Positions 35,353 to 45,649 are shown, counted from the first letter of the stretch. The stretch is DNA of 64,000 bases from Sphingomonas sp. YR710 (GCF_900101455.1 NZ_FMZJ01000001.1:62001-126000); one strand, 5' to 3'. Made by a program: numbers and translations. Notes: a model not told the origin generated them from the letters alone.

Positions 35353-37026
35353 ATCCCCCTCGATTGCCTGACCCTCTTCCAGCAATCGTTGTCGCAATAT
35401 GCCGGGCATCAGCCGGCCGGAACGCGGTGTGATCAGCATGCCATCGCGCTCGACGAAGACGTTGGTGAAGCTACCTTCGGTGATGAGTCCGTCATTATCC
35501 GCAAAAATGATTTCGAACGTGCCCGCGGCGGTGCGAGCCTCGTCATAAAAGGCGCGGTCGCTGGTCTTGTGCAGCAGGCGAAAGTCTTGCGGTGGCACGG
35601 GCAGCGCGAGCAGTTTTACGTCGACCGGTGACTGGACCGGTTCGGGCATCGGCTGCACTTCGATCGAGATGGCGCCACTGCGGGCCAGCAACAGCCGGAC
35701 CTTGGCATCTTCTCGCAACCGAAAGGAGGCCGCCTGAAGGTCATTGCGGCAATCGTGACGGTTGAAGGTGAAACCAAGCGCCATCGCGCTGGCCTTCATC
35801 CGCGCCAGATGGCGATCGAGATCGATGAATCCTTCCATCGGATCGAACCGCATGGTCTCTATCAGGTCGAAAGGCCTGCTCGACATCGCGATGAAACTCC
35901 CCTTGGCTAAACACTCCAGCCATTCGTCATTCGGTTTCGAATCGGCAACAATTCCCGATCCTAGCCCAAGTCGCCCATTTTGCTGATCTTTTAGAACCGA
36001 AATGGTGCGAATAGCGACGTTGAACGCGGCGTCGCCATTCGGGTCGATGCAGCCGATCGATCCGGTATAGGCGCCGCGCGGCTCGGCTTCGACTTCGTCG
36101 ATAATCTCCATCGCCCGGATCTTGGGCGCGCCGGTGATCGAGCCGCAGGGGAAAGTGGCGCCGAGCGCATCGATGGCATCCAGACCGTCGATCAGCCGCG
36201 CGGTCACCGTCGACGTCATCTGATGGATGGTGGGGTAGGTTTCGACGGTAAACAGGTCGGGCACGTCCACGCTGCCGGCGATGGCGACGCGGGCCAGATC
36301 GTTGCGCAGCAGATCGACGATCATCAGATTTTCGGCGCGCTGCTTGGGATCGCCCCGCAGTCGTTCGATGGCAGCGCTATCGGCCGCCGGATCGGCGTGA
36401 CGGGTTGCTGTGCCCTTCATCGGACGCGCGGTGAAGCGGCCGCCTTCCAATGTGAAGAACAGTTCGGGCGAAAAGGACAGCAGCCAGCGCGCGCCGTCAT
36501 GGACGATCCCGCCCCAACCGGCGCCGGCCTGCGCACGCAGCATGGCGTAGAGCGCGAGTGGCGATCCTGAAAAGGCGATCTCGGCGGGAAAGGTCAGGTT
36601 GGCCTGATAGATGTCACCGGCCGCAATATAGGCCTGCACCTTGTCGAATGCGGCCTGATATTGGGCCTTGCCGATCAGCGGTAGGGGCTCGCTCACCCAT
36701 GCAGCGGAGGGCGCTGGCAACAGCGCAGCCAGTTCCTCCCCACTGATCCGTACGGCTGTCTCAAACAGCCCGAACCACAATAAGGGGGCAGAATCGAGCG
36801 CGCGGGCGCTGAGTTTGGGCTCGATCGCATAGCCGGCCTCGAATGCGATCGCGCCAGCGGCGTGCAGGCCTGATCGGGTGGCGTCGCGCAAGCGTTGGAG
36901 CGCGGCATCAACGGCCTCTGGCGTATCGGCGCGAATCTCGTCGACGGGCCGGGTGAACAGCCGGGCGCCGATCGAGCCGGGCCGGGCATCGTCCAGCAAC
37001 ACGAACGGATGGGCGATGTCGAGCAT
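35275..37026 (-). CDS. Fused aminodeoxychorismate synthase I / 4-amino-4-deoxychorismate lyase
   Basis: 583 residues. Residues about 1-350 are the PabB chorismate-binding domain (SFSPELFF, KGTATRH, LLRNDLARV, FPCGSITGAPK, GLGSGIVADS). Residues about 375-583 are a class IV PLP lyase (PabC) domain with LDRHLARM, LITEGSFTNVFV and GLMPGILRQ-like segments; the fold's catalytic Lys is in LLHKTSDRAFY. Together they make 4-aminobenzoate for folate from aminodeoxychorismate. A separate glutaminase (PabA) is not in the window. Its 3' end overlaps the convergent sulfotransferase gene. Confidence 0.93.
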   Translation of the reverse strand: MLDIAHPFVLLDDARPGSIGARLFTRPVDEIRADTPEAVDAALQRLRDATRSGLHAAGAIAFEAGYAIEPKLSARALDSAPLLWFGLFETAVRISGEELAALLPAPSAAWVSEPLPLIGKAQYQAAFDKVQAYIAAGDIYQANLTFPAEIAFSGSPLALYAMLRAQAGAGWGGIVHDGARWLLSFSPELFFTLEGGRFTARPMKGTATRHADPAADSAAIERLRGDPKQRAENLMIVDLLRNDLARVAIAGSVDVPDLFTVETYPTIHQMTSTVTARLIDGLDAIDALGATFPCGSITGAPKIRAMEIIDEVEAEPRGAYTGSIGCIDPNGDAAFNVAIRTISVLKDQQNGRLGLGSGIVADSKPNDEWLECLAKGSFIAMSSRPFDLIETMRFDPMEGFIDLDRHLARMKASAMALGFTFNRHDCRNDLQAASFRLREDAKVRLLLARSGAISIEVQPMPEPVQSPVDVKLLALPVPPQDFRLLHKTSDRAFYDEARTAAGTFEIIFADNDGLITEGSFTNVFVERDGMLITPRSGRLMPGILRQRLLEEGQAIEGDLRADDLGNGFLIGNALRGLIQARLI

Positions 37027-37134
37027 GGCGTTCCATGCTATGGCGCCCGTCGGGGATCAAGCTTGATCGCCGCGGGGAAAGGCGGAGGATGCGTCCGTCT
37101 TGCATAAGCGGGCGGCTTTGCGCATGTCGTCGGT

Positions 37135-37806
37135 ATGAACGACAAAGCGAATCCGCCGTTGCGGGCCGCGATCATCCCGGTCACGGCGTTTCAGCAGAAT
37201 TGCACCTTATTATGGTGCTCGCAGACGATGAAGGGGGCCTTCGTCGATGCCGGCGGTGATCTCGATCGGTTGCTGGCGACGGCGAAGCAGCACGGCGTTA
37301 CGATCGAAAAGCTGCTGGTGACGCATGGCCATGTCGATCATTGCGGCGCAGCCGGCATCCTCGCCGAACGCCTCGGCGTGCCGATCGAGGGGCCGCACCC
37401 CGCAGATCAGTTCTGGATCGATCAGCTCGATGCCGACAGCCGGAAATACAGCATGGAGGCGCGATCGTTCACGCCCGATCGCTGGTTGGCCGATGGCGAT
37501 CAGGTGACGGTTGGCGATCTGATATTCGACGTCATCCATTGCCCGGGCCACACGCCAGGGCATGTGGTGTTCCACCATCCCGAATCGCGATTGGCGCTGG
37601 TGGGCGATGTGCTGTTCCAGGGATCGATCGGACGGACCGATTTTCCGCGCGGCAATCATGGCGATCTGATCGCGTCGATCACCAGCAAATTATGGCCGCT
37701 GGGCGGTGAAACCGCCTTTGTCCCCGGCCATGGCCCGATGTCGACCTTCGCGCATGAGCGCGCCGGCAATCCGTTCGTTGGCGATCGGGCACTGGCGGCG
37801 GAATAG
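37135..37806 (+). CDS. MBL-fold hydrolase (glyoxalase II-like, YcbL group)
   Basis: 223 residues. Metal motif THGHVDHCGA (HxHxDH, about 62-71), a further His in CPGHTPGHVVF, Asp in GDVLFQGS, and the last His in VPGHGP. This is the complete dinuclear site of the small glyoxalase II/YcbL subgroup. The substrate may be a glutathione thioester (inference). An inverted-repeat terminator closes it 3 nt after the stop. Confidence 0.88.
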   Translation: MNDKANPPLRAAIIPVTAFQQNCTLLWCSQTMKGAFVDAGGDLDRLLATAKQHGVTIEKLLVTHGHVDHCGAAGILAERLGVPIEGPHPADQFWIDQLDADSRKYSMEARSFTPDRWLADGDQVTVGDLIFDVIHCPGHTPGHVVFHHPESRLALVGDVLFQGSIGRTDFPRGNHGDLIASITSKLWPLGGETAFVPGHGPMSTFAHERAGNPFVGDRALAAE

Positions 37807-37808
37807 AC

Positions 37809-37840
37809 AATTTCTCCCCGAGCAAGTTCGGGGAGAAATT
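37809..37840. terminator. Bidirectional hairpin terminator
   Basis: A 13-bp perfect stem, AATTTCTCCCCGA (37809-37821) with its complement (37828-37840), and a 6-nt loop. The A/T ends of the stem provide short T-runs in both directions. It separates the convergent MBL and MAPEG genes. Confidence 0.8.
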
Positions 37841-37848
37841 ACTGCCGC

Positions 37849-38268
37849 TCAATGCGTGATGGCGATCGCGCCATCGCGAAAAACATAAGGCAGCCATAAG
37901 GCGTAGCCGGCCAGCCCGAGCATGACGATGAAGGTCACCAGCACGCCGATCCCGCGCAAGATGTTGGCCGTTCCGCGATCGAGGCCGAAGGCGTGGCAGA
38001 TGCGCGCCAGTATATAAAGTATGCCTGCTACCCAAAGCCAGGTGTGCGTGCCGGTCGCCAGTTCGATCAGCCCCATCAATATGAGCACGAACGGCGTATA
38101 TTCGACATAGTTGGAATGCGCGCGCATGCGGGCCGTAAGGCGGATGTCGCCGCCGTCGCCGATCAGAATCTTCCCCTTCACGCGCAGCGCGGCGCAGCGG
38201 ACGGCCAGCCAGAAATTGACTATGGCTGCGGCGCCGGTGATCGTGAGTGTAACAGGTAATATCGTCAT
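37849..38268 (-). CDS. MAPEG-family membrane protein
   Basis: 139 residues with four predicted membrane helices (about 4-24, 55-72, 76-95, 108-128). The MAPEG hallmark is [18 protein letters not shown] after helix 1. MAPEG proteins include microsomal glutathione transferase-like enzymes; bacterial members are poorly characterised. Single-gene unit ending at a bidirectional terminator. Confidence 0.88.
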   Translation of the reverse strand: MTILPVTLTITGAAAIVNFWLAVRCAALRVKGKILIGDGGDIRLTARMRAHSNYVEYTPFVLILMGLIELATGTHTWLWVAGILYILARICHAFGLDRGTANILRGIGVLVTFIVMLGLAGYALWLPYVFRDGAIAITH

Positions 38269-38504
38269 CGCTGTTCCCCTCCGCGGATAATGTCGGTATC
38301 AGCCACGCCGAAAGCCCGCCTCAGTCCGCTATCCGGTCGCTAAGGTGGCAGCTTGCAGCGATACTTGCAACGCGGGACGAAATCGCTATAGGTCGCGCGC
38401 TCGCGACGAGCCCGGCCGCTCAGGTCCGCGGCCAATTCTGGCTGTCGGTATCTGGCGACTGGGGCCTCGTCGCTTATTTTATTCAGTTAGGAACAGGTGC
38501 CGAC

Positions 38505-38684
38505 ATGGCCGTCCCCAAGAGAAAAACTTCGCCTTCCAAGCGCAACATGCGTCGTAGCCACGATTCGCTGTCGGTTGAATCGTTTCAGGAATGCCCGAAT
38601 TGCGGCGAGCTGAAGCGTCCGCACAATCTGTGCAGCGCCTGCGGCCACTATAACGGTCGCGAAATCATCTCCGTCGAGGCCTGA
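38505..38684 (+). CDS. rpmF: 50S ribosomal protein L32
   Basis: 59 residues, starting [20 protein letters not shown]. The zinc-binding four-Cys pattern is CPNCG ... CSACG (CxxC type), so this is the zinc-containing (C+) form. The 236-bp upstream region has no gene and presumably its promoter. plsX follows after 17 nt, as in many bacteria. Confidence 0.97.
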   Translation: MAVPKRKTSPSKRNMRRSHDSLSVESFQECPNCGELKRPHNLCSACGHYNGREIISVEA

Positions 38685-38701
38685 TCAAGACCAGCGGGGA
38701 C

Positions 38702-39754
38702 ATGATGGTGGGACAGGCGCCGCGAATCGCTCTGGATGCGATGGGCGGTGATGGCGGACCGGCGACAACGATCGCCGGCGCTGCGCTTGCGCTTACGCGC
38801 GGCGAGTCCGTCCAGTTCACGCTGTTCGGCGATGAGGTCGCGATACGGGCGGAAATGGCGAAGCATCCGATCCTCGCAGGATCGGATGTGGTGCATTGCG
38901 ACGACGTGATCACTGGCGAGGACAAACCAAGCCAGGCCATCCGCCGAACCAAGACCTCATCGATGGGGCGCGCCATCCTTGCCGTTAAGGAAGGCGAGGC
39001 GTCAGCGGCGATGTCCGCCGGTAATACCGGCGCGATGATGGCGATGGCCAAGCTCAGCTTGCGGACGATGCATGGCATCGATCGGCCGGCGCTCGCGGCC
39101 CTGATGCCGACGCTGGGCGATAATGATCTGGTGATGCTCGATCTGGGCGCCAATACCGAGTGCGATGCCCGCAACCTTGTGGAATTCGCCGTGATGGGCG
39201 CCGCTTATTCGCGGGCGGCCGCGGGTGTTGCCTGCCCGCGCGTGCGATTGCTGAATATCGGTACCGAAGAATTGAAAGGCACGGGCGAACTGAAGGAGGC
39301 TGCTGCGGCGCTGCGCGCACAGGATAGCGGCGACTGGACGTTCGAAGGCTTCATCGAGGCCGATCGGCTCGGCCGCGGTGAGGTCGATGTCGTGGTGACC
39401 GACGGATTTTCCGGCAATATCGCGCTGAAATCGATCGAAGGCACCGCACGCTTCATCACCGACCTGCTCCGGCGCGCATTTTCGAGTTCGCTGCGTTCGA
39501 AGGCAGGCTTCCTGCTGTCTCGTCCGGCTTTCACCTTGCTGCGCGAACATCTTGACCCAAACAATCATAATGGCGCGGTGTTTCTCGGCCTGAACGGGCT
39601 TGTCGTCAAAAGCCATGGCGGAGCCGATGCTATCGGGACCGCCAATGCCATTGGCGTCGCGACCCGGATCGCAAGCAACGATATCACCCGCCGAATCACC
39701 GAAGATCTCGACAATTTCCGTTCGCGTGCAGCGCTACCGCAAGCCGTTGCATGA
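38702..39754 (+). CDS. plsX: Phosphate acyltransferase PlsX
   Basis: 350 residues. PlsX makes acyl-phosphate from acyl-ACP, the first step of the PlsX-PlsY phospholipid route. Signatures: [12 protein letters not shown] near the N-terminus, [25 protein letters not shown] and [14 protein letters not shown]. Peripheral membrane protein. Its stop overlaps the ATG of fabH (ATGA). Confidence 0.97.
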   Translation: MMVGQAPRIALDAMGGDGGPATTIAGAALALTRGESVQFTLFGDEVAIRAEMAKHPILAGSDVVHCDDVITGEDKPSQAIRRTKTSSMGRAILAVKEGEASAAMSAGNTGAMMAMAKLSLRTMHGIDRPALAALMPTLGDNDLVMLDLGANTECDARNLVEFAVMGAAYSRAAAGVACPRVRLLNIGTEELKGTGELKEAAAALRAQDSGDWTFEGFIEADRLGRGEVDVVVTDGFSGNIALKSIEGTARFITDLLRRAFSSSLRSKAGFLLSRPAFTLLREHLDPNNHNGAVFLGLNGLVVKSHGGADAIGTANAIGVATRIASNDITRRITEDLDNFRSRAALPQAVA

Positions 39755-40734
39755 CCGAATCCAATAAAGGGGGGCCGATGCGGCGCGCTGTCATCATTGG
39801 CACTGGATCGGCTCTGCCGGCTCGGCGGGTGACCAATACCGAACTGGCCGAAACCGTCGATACGTCCGACGAATGGATTATCGCGCGAACCGGTATCGAG
39901 GCGCGCTATATTGCCGGCGAGGGGGAGACTACGGCGTCACTCGCTACCGAAGCCGCGCGCAAGGCGCTGGACGCCGCCGGCATTGCGCCGTCTGCGGTGG
40001 GGCTGATCATTTTGGCCACCGCGACGCCGGACCAGACATTTCCGGCCTCTGCGACCAAGGTTCAGGCCGCGCTCGGCATAAACGATTGCGTTGCGTTTGA
40101 CGTCCAGGCGGTTTGCTCGGGCTTTCTCTACGCGCTGTCCGTGGCCGAAAGCATGATTCGCGCCGGTACCGCCGATGTGGCGGTCGTGATCGGAGCCGAA
40201 ACATTCAGCCGCATCCTCGACTGGGATGATCGCACGACCTGCGTTCTGTTTGGCGATGGTGCGGGCGCAGTCGTGCTGCAGGCGCAGGATGGCGAACGTG
40301 GTGTGCTGGCAACACGCCTCCACGCCGATGGTCGCCACAATGAGCTGCTTTATGTCGACGGCGGCCCGTCCACGACCGGAACCGTCGGAAAATTGCGAAT
40401 GAAGGGGCAGGAAGTTTTCCGCCACGCGGTTACCAACCTTGCTAAGGTGACGAATGAAGTCATTGAAGCGGCAGGGCTTTCGGTTGCGGATGTCGATTGG
40501 ATCGTCCCCCATCAGGCCAATCGCCGGATTCTGGATGCAACGGCCCGCAAGCTGGGGCTCGCCCCGGAAAAGATCATCATCACCGTCGATCAGCACGCCA
40601 ACACGTCGGCTGCTTCGGTGCCGCTTGCGCTCGACGTGGCCGTGCGCGATGGCCGGATCAAGCCGGGCGACCTTCTTGTGCTCGAAGCGATGGGTGGCGG
40701 CTTTACATGGGCCGCAGCCGCAGTACGTTACTGA
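39751..40734 (+). CDS. fabH: 3-oxoacyl-ACP synthase III
   Basis: 327 residues; an internal ATG at 39778 (MRRAVIIG) would also give a complete protein. FabH starts fatty acid synthesis by condensing acetyl-CoA with malonyl-ACP. The catalytic triad is Cys in VQAVCSGF, His in [10 protein letters not shown] and Asn in [10 protein letters not shown]. Coupled to plsX, and followed by ihfA. Confidence 0.97.
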   Translation: MTESNKGGPMRRAVIIGTGSALPARRVTNTELAETVDTSDEWIIARTGIEARYIAGEGETTASLATEAARKALDAAGIAPSAVGLIILATATPDQTFPASATKVQAALGINDCVAFDVQAVCSGFLYALSVAESMIRAGTADVAVVIGAETFSRILDWDDRTTCVLFGDGAGAVVLQAQDGERGVLATRLHADGRHNELLYVDGGPSTTGTVGKLRMKGQEVFRHAVTNLAKVTNEVIEAAGLSVADVDWIVPHQANRRILDATARKLGLAPEKIIITVDQHANTSAASVPLALDVAVRDGRIKPGDLLVLEAMGGGFTWAAAAVRY

Positions 40735-40813
40735 AACCCTTATTAGATCGTGCTTTGCGTAATCGCGAGTCGCCGATAAGGTACCATCTACTCGCTAGGG
40801 TTGGGGGACAGTA

Positions 40814-41116
40814 ATGGCGTTGGAGAACGGGACGTTGACCCGCGCGGATCTATCCGAGCAGGTCCATCGCGAAATAGGGCTTTCGCGGGCAGAATCAGCT
40901 TCCATCGTCGAACAGGTGCTCGAACATCTCTGCGCGGCGTTGGCTACCGGTGAAAATGTCAAGATCTCCGGCTTTGGCAGCTTCGTTCTGCGCGAGAAGG
41001 GAGAGCGCGTAGGCCGCAATCCCAAGACGGGTGTCGAAGTGCCGATTGCGCCACGGCGCGTATTGACCTTCCGGGCCAGCCAGATGTTGCGCGACCGGAT
41101 CGTCGCCGGCGAATAA
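40814..41116 (+). CDS. ihfA: Integration host factor alpha subunit
   Basis: 100 residues of the HU/IHF fold: [16 protein letters not shown] helical start, [14 protein letters not shown] and the DNA-binding arm [17 protein letters not shown]. The order fabH-ihfA-merR is conserved in alphaproteobacteria and supports alpha rather than beta. Bends DNA at promoters and recombination sites. Confidence 0.96.
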   Translation: MALENGTLTRADLSEQVHREIGLSRAESASIVEQVLEHLCAALATGENVKISGFGSFVLREKGERVGRNPKTGVEVPIAPRRVLTFRASQMLRDRIVAGE

Positions 41117-41128
41117 GGTGGAGAACTG

Positions 41129-41542
41129 ATGGTTTCAGGCGGCGAAAAGGCGGAGGATGCGTTTCGAACGATCGGCGAACTCTCGGCCGAGCTTGGAATC
41201 CAGCAACATATCCTGCGATATTGGGAAACCCGTTTCCCGCAGCTTCGTCCGTTGCAGCGGGCGGGAAACCGCCGCTATTATCGCCCTTCAGATGCCGCCC
41301 TCGTGCGGCGGATCCATAGTCTGCTGAACGAACAGGGTTATACGATCCGGGGCGTTCAGAAGCTGTTGTCGCAAAAGGGCGGGGCGGGGGGCGTCGAGGC
41401 TGCTACGGCATCCACACCCCAGCCGATCGCGCCGGCGCCGGTGCTCGTCGTGAACCAGCCCAACATACCGCCAGTCGTGCGGGCCGAACTCAAGGCGATT
41501 CGCGACTCGCTGATCGGTGCGCTCGCAACGGACATGGAATAG
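41129..41542 (+). CDS. MerR-family transcriptional regulator
   Basis: 137 residues. N-terminal MerR helix-turn-helix: FRTIGELSAELGIQQHILRY then WETRFPQLRPLQRAGNRRYY and RIHSLLNEQGYTIRGVQKLL. The C-terminal part is Ala/Pro-rich without a recognisable effector domain. Twelve nucleotides after ihfA, so likely the same transcript. This is the widely conserved short MerR of the ihfA locus; its role is unknown. Confidence 0.93.
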   Translation: MVSGGEKAEDAFRTIGELSAELGIQQHILRYWETRFPQLRPLQRAGNRRYYRPSDAALVRRIHSLLNEQGYTIRGVQKLLSQKGGAGGVEAATASTPQPIAPAPVLVVNQPNIPPVVRAELKAIRDSLIGALATDME

Positions 41543-41592
41543 GCTTAACGCCTTCGTTGAAGCGAATCGGCTTCTTCGGGATTGTCGTCAGC

Positions 41593-42135
41593 TTATTCCT
41601 GATCGGGCCCCAGAGCGGGGTCGAGATCGCGGGGGCGCATGAACAGGGCAAGTTCGCCGCTGCCGGGGCGGATATCTTCCCAATGGTCGACGGGGAACTG
41701 GATCTGCGCGATGCTGGCGGTCGGGAATTTCTCTTCGACCTGATCGCGCGCCTCGTCGCCTTCGCTATCCGGCACCAGCATCAGCACCAGATCCTCGAGC
41801 CCGGGATTATGCCCGGCGATCAGGACGCTTTCATAGCTGTCGTCGCTCTCGTTCACGACGTCGAGCAGCGCGCCGGCCGAGGCGAGATACAGCCTTTTGT
41901 CCCATGCGGGGTTGAGCGTCGTACCGATGCCTTCCGCCATATTTTCAAGGGTCTCGACGACCCTGACGGCCGGCGAGGCGATAATATGATCGAAGGGCAG
42001 ATGCTCGCTGCGCAGATATTCGCCGATTCGCTGCGCGGCGCGGCGCCCCTTGGCATTCAGCGGGCGATCGAAATCGCGCGCGACCGGATCGTTCCATCCT
42101 GATTTGGCATGGCGAAGCAGCACCAGTGTTTTCAT
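41593..42135 (-). CDS. sixA: SixA-family histidine phosphatase
   Basis: 180 residues. Histidine-phosphatase fold with VLLRHAKSGW (RHA nucleophile motif, about 7-11) and the second His in LIAGHNPGL. SixA members remove phosphate from phosphohistidine in phosphotransfer (HPt/NPr) proteins. The C-terminus continues beyond the usual fold with a short RPRDLDPALGP tail. Lies downstream of the DinG-like gene on the same strand. Confidence 0.9.
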   Translation of the reverse strand: MKTLVLLRHAKSGWNDPVARDFDRPLNAKGRRAAQRIGEYLRSEHLPFDHIIASPAVRVVETLENMAEGIGTTLNPAWDKRLYLASAGALLDVVNESDDSYESVLIAGHNPGLEDLVLMLVPDSEGDEARDQVEEKFPTASIAQIQFPVDHWEDIRPGSGELALFMRPRDLDPALGPDQE

Positions 42136-42190
42136 CTGCGCCCGACGCCCCCAACTACCATCTGCCCACCGCCGTCTTCCGCTTCATCAT

Positions 42191-44914
42191 TCAGGTGATG
42201 CCCGAAACATCGGTCGGAAGAAAGCCGTGGTCTTGCGCAATTTCGGTGCCACCGATCCGGGCCACCGCCTCGTCGAGCGTTACGCGCCGCACCAGCACGC
42301 CCTCCGGAAAGGCATTCAGGAGGCGGCTTGGCGTTGCCGCGCCCAGCAGCACGAAATGGCCCTTGTCGCCCGCACTCCGGATCAGGCGGCCGAATGCCTG
42401 CCGCAATCGCGCGCGGACGATCGCATCATCATACAGGCTGCCGCCACCCGCCGCCCGCCGCGCAGCGTGCAATACGGTCGGTCGGGGCCAGGGAACGCCT
42501 TCCATCACCACGAGCCGCAGCGAATCGCCCGGCACGTCGACGCCGTCACGCAGCGCATCGGTGCCAAGCAGCGAAGCTTTCGGTTCGTCGCGGAAAATAT
42601 CGACCAAAGTACCTGTGTCGATCGGATCGACATGCTGGGTATAAAGCGGCAGCCCATCGCGGGCGAGCCGGTCCGCAATCCGCGCATGAACGGCCTTCAA
42701 CCGCGAGATCGCGGTGAACAGGCCCAATGTGCCGCCTCCGGCCGCTGCGATCAGCCGGCTATAGGCCTGGCCGAGCTGTGCGATATCGCCGCGCTTGAAG
42801 TCGGTCACGATCAGCACCTCGGCGCTGCTTGCATAGTCGAACGGGCTTGGCACCGCGATATGGCGCGGCCGGTAGCCGAGCGCGGTCGCACCGCTTCGGG
42901 CTTCGGCGATCGACCAGTCCTCGCCGTCGCGCAGGGTGGCGGAGGTCACAAGTACGCCGTGTGCGGGTTTGAGCACCGTATCGGCGAGCGGTACCGCAGG
43001 GTCGAGCCAATGGCGATGCAGACCGATATCATATTCGCGGCCCTCGCGCCGATCGACTGCGAGCCAGTCGACGAAGTCGGGATCGCCGGGCCCGCCCAGC
43101 CGCGCCAGCATCGAAACCCAAACGCCGATCAGTTGGGCGCGATGGGTAAGGCCGGAAATTGCGCCCTCGATTCGCGCGCGTGCCTGCCCATCCAGCCAAT
43201 CGGGGCCATCCTCCATCACCGCGACCAATCGTTGCCGCAACCGCGCCATCGGTCGCATCAGCGCCTCCAGCGCTTCGATCGCCGGATGCGCCGCATCGAT
43301 CAGCGCGGGATCGGGCTCGCCGACATCGGTCTCGAGGCCATAGCCGGCGTCCTGGGCGCTGGCCCGCGCGTAAACGGTGGCGCGGGCGGCGGCGAGCATC
43401 TTCTCGATCGGGCCCAGCGGCAGGCCCTCGGCCAGGCGTCCAAGCCAGCCATCGCCGGGCAACAATGTGGCCGCCATCGATGCGGCCTCGATCGCCAGCG
43501 CGCCTTCTTCATCATAGGATGCAACATCGGACAGGCGCGCAGATAGTCCGCGTCGACGCCCGCGCGACTTGGCTTCGGGCCCGATGATCCACCGTCGCAG
43601 CTCGATTGTTTCCTGGCCTGTCAGCGCCGCCGCAAAGGTCGAATCGGCGGCGTCGAACAGGTGATGGCCCTCGTCGAAGATGATTCGGCTGAGCGGATGT
43701 CCCTCATCGGCGCGGCGTTGGGCCAGAATCATCACCAATGCATGATTGGCGATGACGATATCGGCGCCTTCGGACGCGCGTGCGGCGCGTTCGATGAAGC
43801 ATTTCCGGTAATGGGGGCAGCCCGCATAGACACATTCGCCGCGGCGATCGGTGAGCGCCGTCGATCCGGCCCTGCGGAACAGGGTAGGCAGCCAGCCGGG
43901 CAGATCGCCGCCCACCATATCGCCGTCGCGGCTATAGGCGGCCCAACGGCCGATCAATTGCGCCAGGATGGCCGCACGATTCTGGAACCCGCCCTGCAAG
44001 GCGTCTTCAAGATTGAGCAGGCAGAGATAGTTTTCGCGCCCCTTGCGAACCACGACCTTTTCTCGCCGGATTGCCGGATCGGGGTAGATGCGCCGGGTCT
44101 CCTGATCGAGCTGGCGTTGCAGCGCCTTGGTATATGTCGATATCCAGACATTGCCCTGCGCCTGTTCTGCCCAGAGCGAGGCGGGCGCGAGATAACCCAA
44201 TGTCTTGCCGATCCCGGTGCCCGCCTCGGCCAGCACCAGATTGGGGCGCCCCTCGGCCAACCGCGGATCGAAGGCGCGGGCGCTGGCGACGGCATAATGC
44301 TTCTGACCCTCGCGGGGTTCGGCATTCGACCCCACGATCGTCGTCAGCCGATCGGTTGTCTCGATCTCGCCTAGCATCACGTTGCGCGGCTGTGGCCGGG
44401 CAGGGGCCTCATCCCATTCGGGCAGTCGCGCGAACAGGGTGCGCTCGCTTCGCGCGGGCTCGCGCAGGAGATGCCCCACCGCATGCGCCCAGGGCCAGCG
44501 CAGCCGGCCCAGCGACTGTGCAACATTCCATGCGCCATCGCGCTCCGCCCACTCCTGCGATGCGGCCATGCGATTGAGCAGCGCGCGCGCTGCAACGATC
44601 AGGAAGGCGGCAGCCTGCGCGTCGTTGCGTGGCGCTTCCAGCCCCAGCACCCGCGCGATCCCGGCCGGCGTCGGGACCGCAAAGCGGGCAGGGTGGACGA
44701 AGGCAAACAGCTCGAGCAGGTCGAGCCCCGAAAATTCGCCATGGCCGAGCCGGTTGGCGGTCACTTCGGCATTCAGCACGATCATCGGCGTCTCGGCTGC
44801 GCGCACAACCGCCTCGCGCCGTCCTATTCCGCGGACCTCACCATCGGCTGACGCGATCCAGACGCCGCCGTGCGTCGCGTACAGCGCTGGATAGGGAAGG
44901 ATGGGGGCCATCAT
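42191..44914 (-). CDS. DinG/YoaA-type ATP-dependent helicase
   Basis: 907 residues. Superfamily 2 iron-sulfur helicase: Walker A AEAGTGIGKTLGYLAP near residue 230, a Cys-containing insert (YAGCPHYRKCFIERA), the DEAH-type box FDEGHHLF, and C-terminal motifs VTSATLRDGED and RQAFGRLIRSAGDKG. Two more Cys come from ENYLCLLN and ECVYAGC, so a four-Cys cluster is plausible. The N-terminal 200 residues have no exonuclease motif visible. Such helicases act in DNA repair and unwinding of stalled forks. Confidence 0.92.
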   Translation of the reverse strand: MMAPILPYPALYATHGGVWIASADGEVRGIGRREAVVRAAETPMIVLNAEVTANRLGHGEFSGLDLLELFAFVHPARFAVPTPAGIARVLGLEAPRNDAQAAAFLIVAARALLNRMAASQEWAERDGAWNVAQSLGRLRWPWAHAVGHLLREPARSERTLFARLPEWDEAPARPQPRNVMLGEIETTDRLTTIVGSNAEPREGQKHYAVASARAFDPRLAEGRPNLVLAEAGTGIGKTLGYLAPASLWAEQAQGNVWISTYTKALQRQLDQETRRIYPDPAIRREKVVVRKGRENYLCLLNLEDALQGGFQNRAAILAQLIGRWAAYSRDGDMVGGDLPGWLPTLFRRAGSTALTDRRGECVYAGCPHYRKCFIERAARASEGADIVIANHALVMILAQRRADEGHPLSRIIFDEGHHLFDAADSTFAAALTGQETIELRRWIIGPEAKSRGRRRGLSARLSDVASYDEEGALAIEAASMAATLLPGDGWLGRLAEGLPLGPIEKMLAAARATVYARASAQDAGYGLETDVGEPDPALIDAAHPAIEALEALMRPMARLRQRLVAVMEDGPDWLDGQARARIEGAISGLTHRAQLIGVWVSMLARLGGPGDPDFVDWLAVDRREGREYDIGLHRHWLDPAVPLADTVLKPAHGVLVTSATLRDGEDWSIAEARSGATALGYRPRHIAVPSPFDYASSAEVLIVTDFKRGDIAQLGQAYSRLIAAAGGGTLGLFTAISRLKAVHARIADRLARDGLPLYTQHVDPIDTGTLVDIFRDEPKASLLGTDALRDGVDVPGDSLRLVVMEGVPWPRPTVLHAARRAAGGGSLYDDAIVRARLRQAFGRLIRSAGDKGHFVLLGAATPSRLLNAFPEGVLVRRVTLDEAVARIGGTEIAQDHGFLPTDVSGIT

Positions 44915-45010
44915 CTAGACTAAGTGTAAGCCAGGAGGGCAGGGAGAGGAACGGCGAAGTTGACCGAGCCGCCGCCCGCCTTATCGCGGATCAACGGGAT
45001 ATCGCGGGCA

Positions 45011-45649
45011 TCATTCGGACGTGCCGAAATTGGGAAAGCCGTAGCTTTGCGCCACCAGCATCGTGTGCGTGCCGGCGACATGGTTGATAACCTGGACGAC
45101 CTCGCGCGTGTAACGCAGCAGATTGTAGGGATTGCGGTAGGATGCGCTGATCAGGATATCGAAGGCATTCGATCCGTGAATGATGCTGGCGTTGGTGAGC
45201 AGCAGCGGTAGCTTACCCATGTCGAGATTCTCGTCGATCCACTTGCGCGAGCGGCTGACGATCTCCGTGACGATGCGTTCCTGCGTGGGTTCAGGCCCGT
45301 CGCGACTTTGCTCCCAGCCCAGCCGCTCCTCGCGCAGCGACCCCAGATCGACCGATACGGCGATCATGCCTTGTTCGGGCAGATCGACCTTTTCCGCATG
45401 GCCGGCCGGCCAGAGGATTTCCGAGATGCTGTCATCGTTGATCAGCCGGGTCAGCGCCTTCGCCACAGCCTGGCGTTCATGATCGGTCAGTCCTTGCTGA
45501 TCGCCCTTTTGAAACCATTCCAGCAGCGACTTGCTTTCCAGAAACGACTGACGATTGTGGAGTCGTGGAAATTCGGCGGCCAGCGCCCGCAATATCCGCT
45601 CCGAAGCGCCAGGTGGGCGGGCGGAGGCCGAATCCTTCGTGACCTTCAT
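45011..45649 (-). CDS. Hypothetical protein
   Basis: 212 residues without signal peptide or membrane helix. No domain is recognised. The middle part reads as an alpha/beta protein (MIAVSVDLGSLREER, IVTEIVSRSRKWIDEN) and the end contains LISASYRNPYNLLRYTREVVQ and THTMLVAQSYG. It stands between the DinG-like and the LytTR genes on the same strand with gaps of about 100 nt. I cannot say what it does. Confidence 0.65.
   Translation of the reverse strand: MKVTKDSASARPPGASERILRALAAEFPRLHNRQSFLESKSLLEWFQKGDQQGLTDHERQAVAKALTRLINDDSISEILWPAGHAEKVDLPEQGMIAVSVDLGSLREERLGWEQSRDGPEPTQERIVTEIVSRSRKWIDENLDMGKLPLLLTNASIIHGSNAFDILISASYRNPYNLLRYTREVVQVINHVAGTHTMLVAQSYGFPNFGTSE

Noticed and set aside
41543-41592. 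tRNA gene after the ihfA-merR pair, seen in some alphaproteobacteria
   Set aside because: No cloverleaf or CCA end is present in the 50-nt gap.
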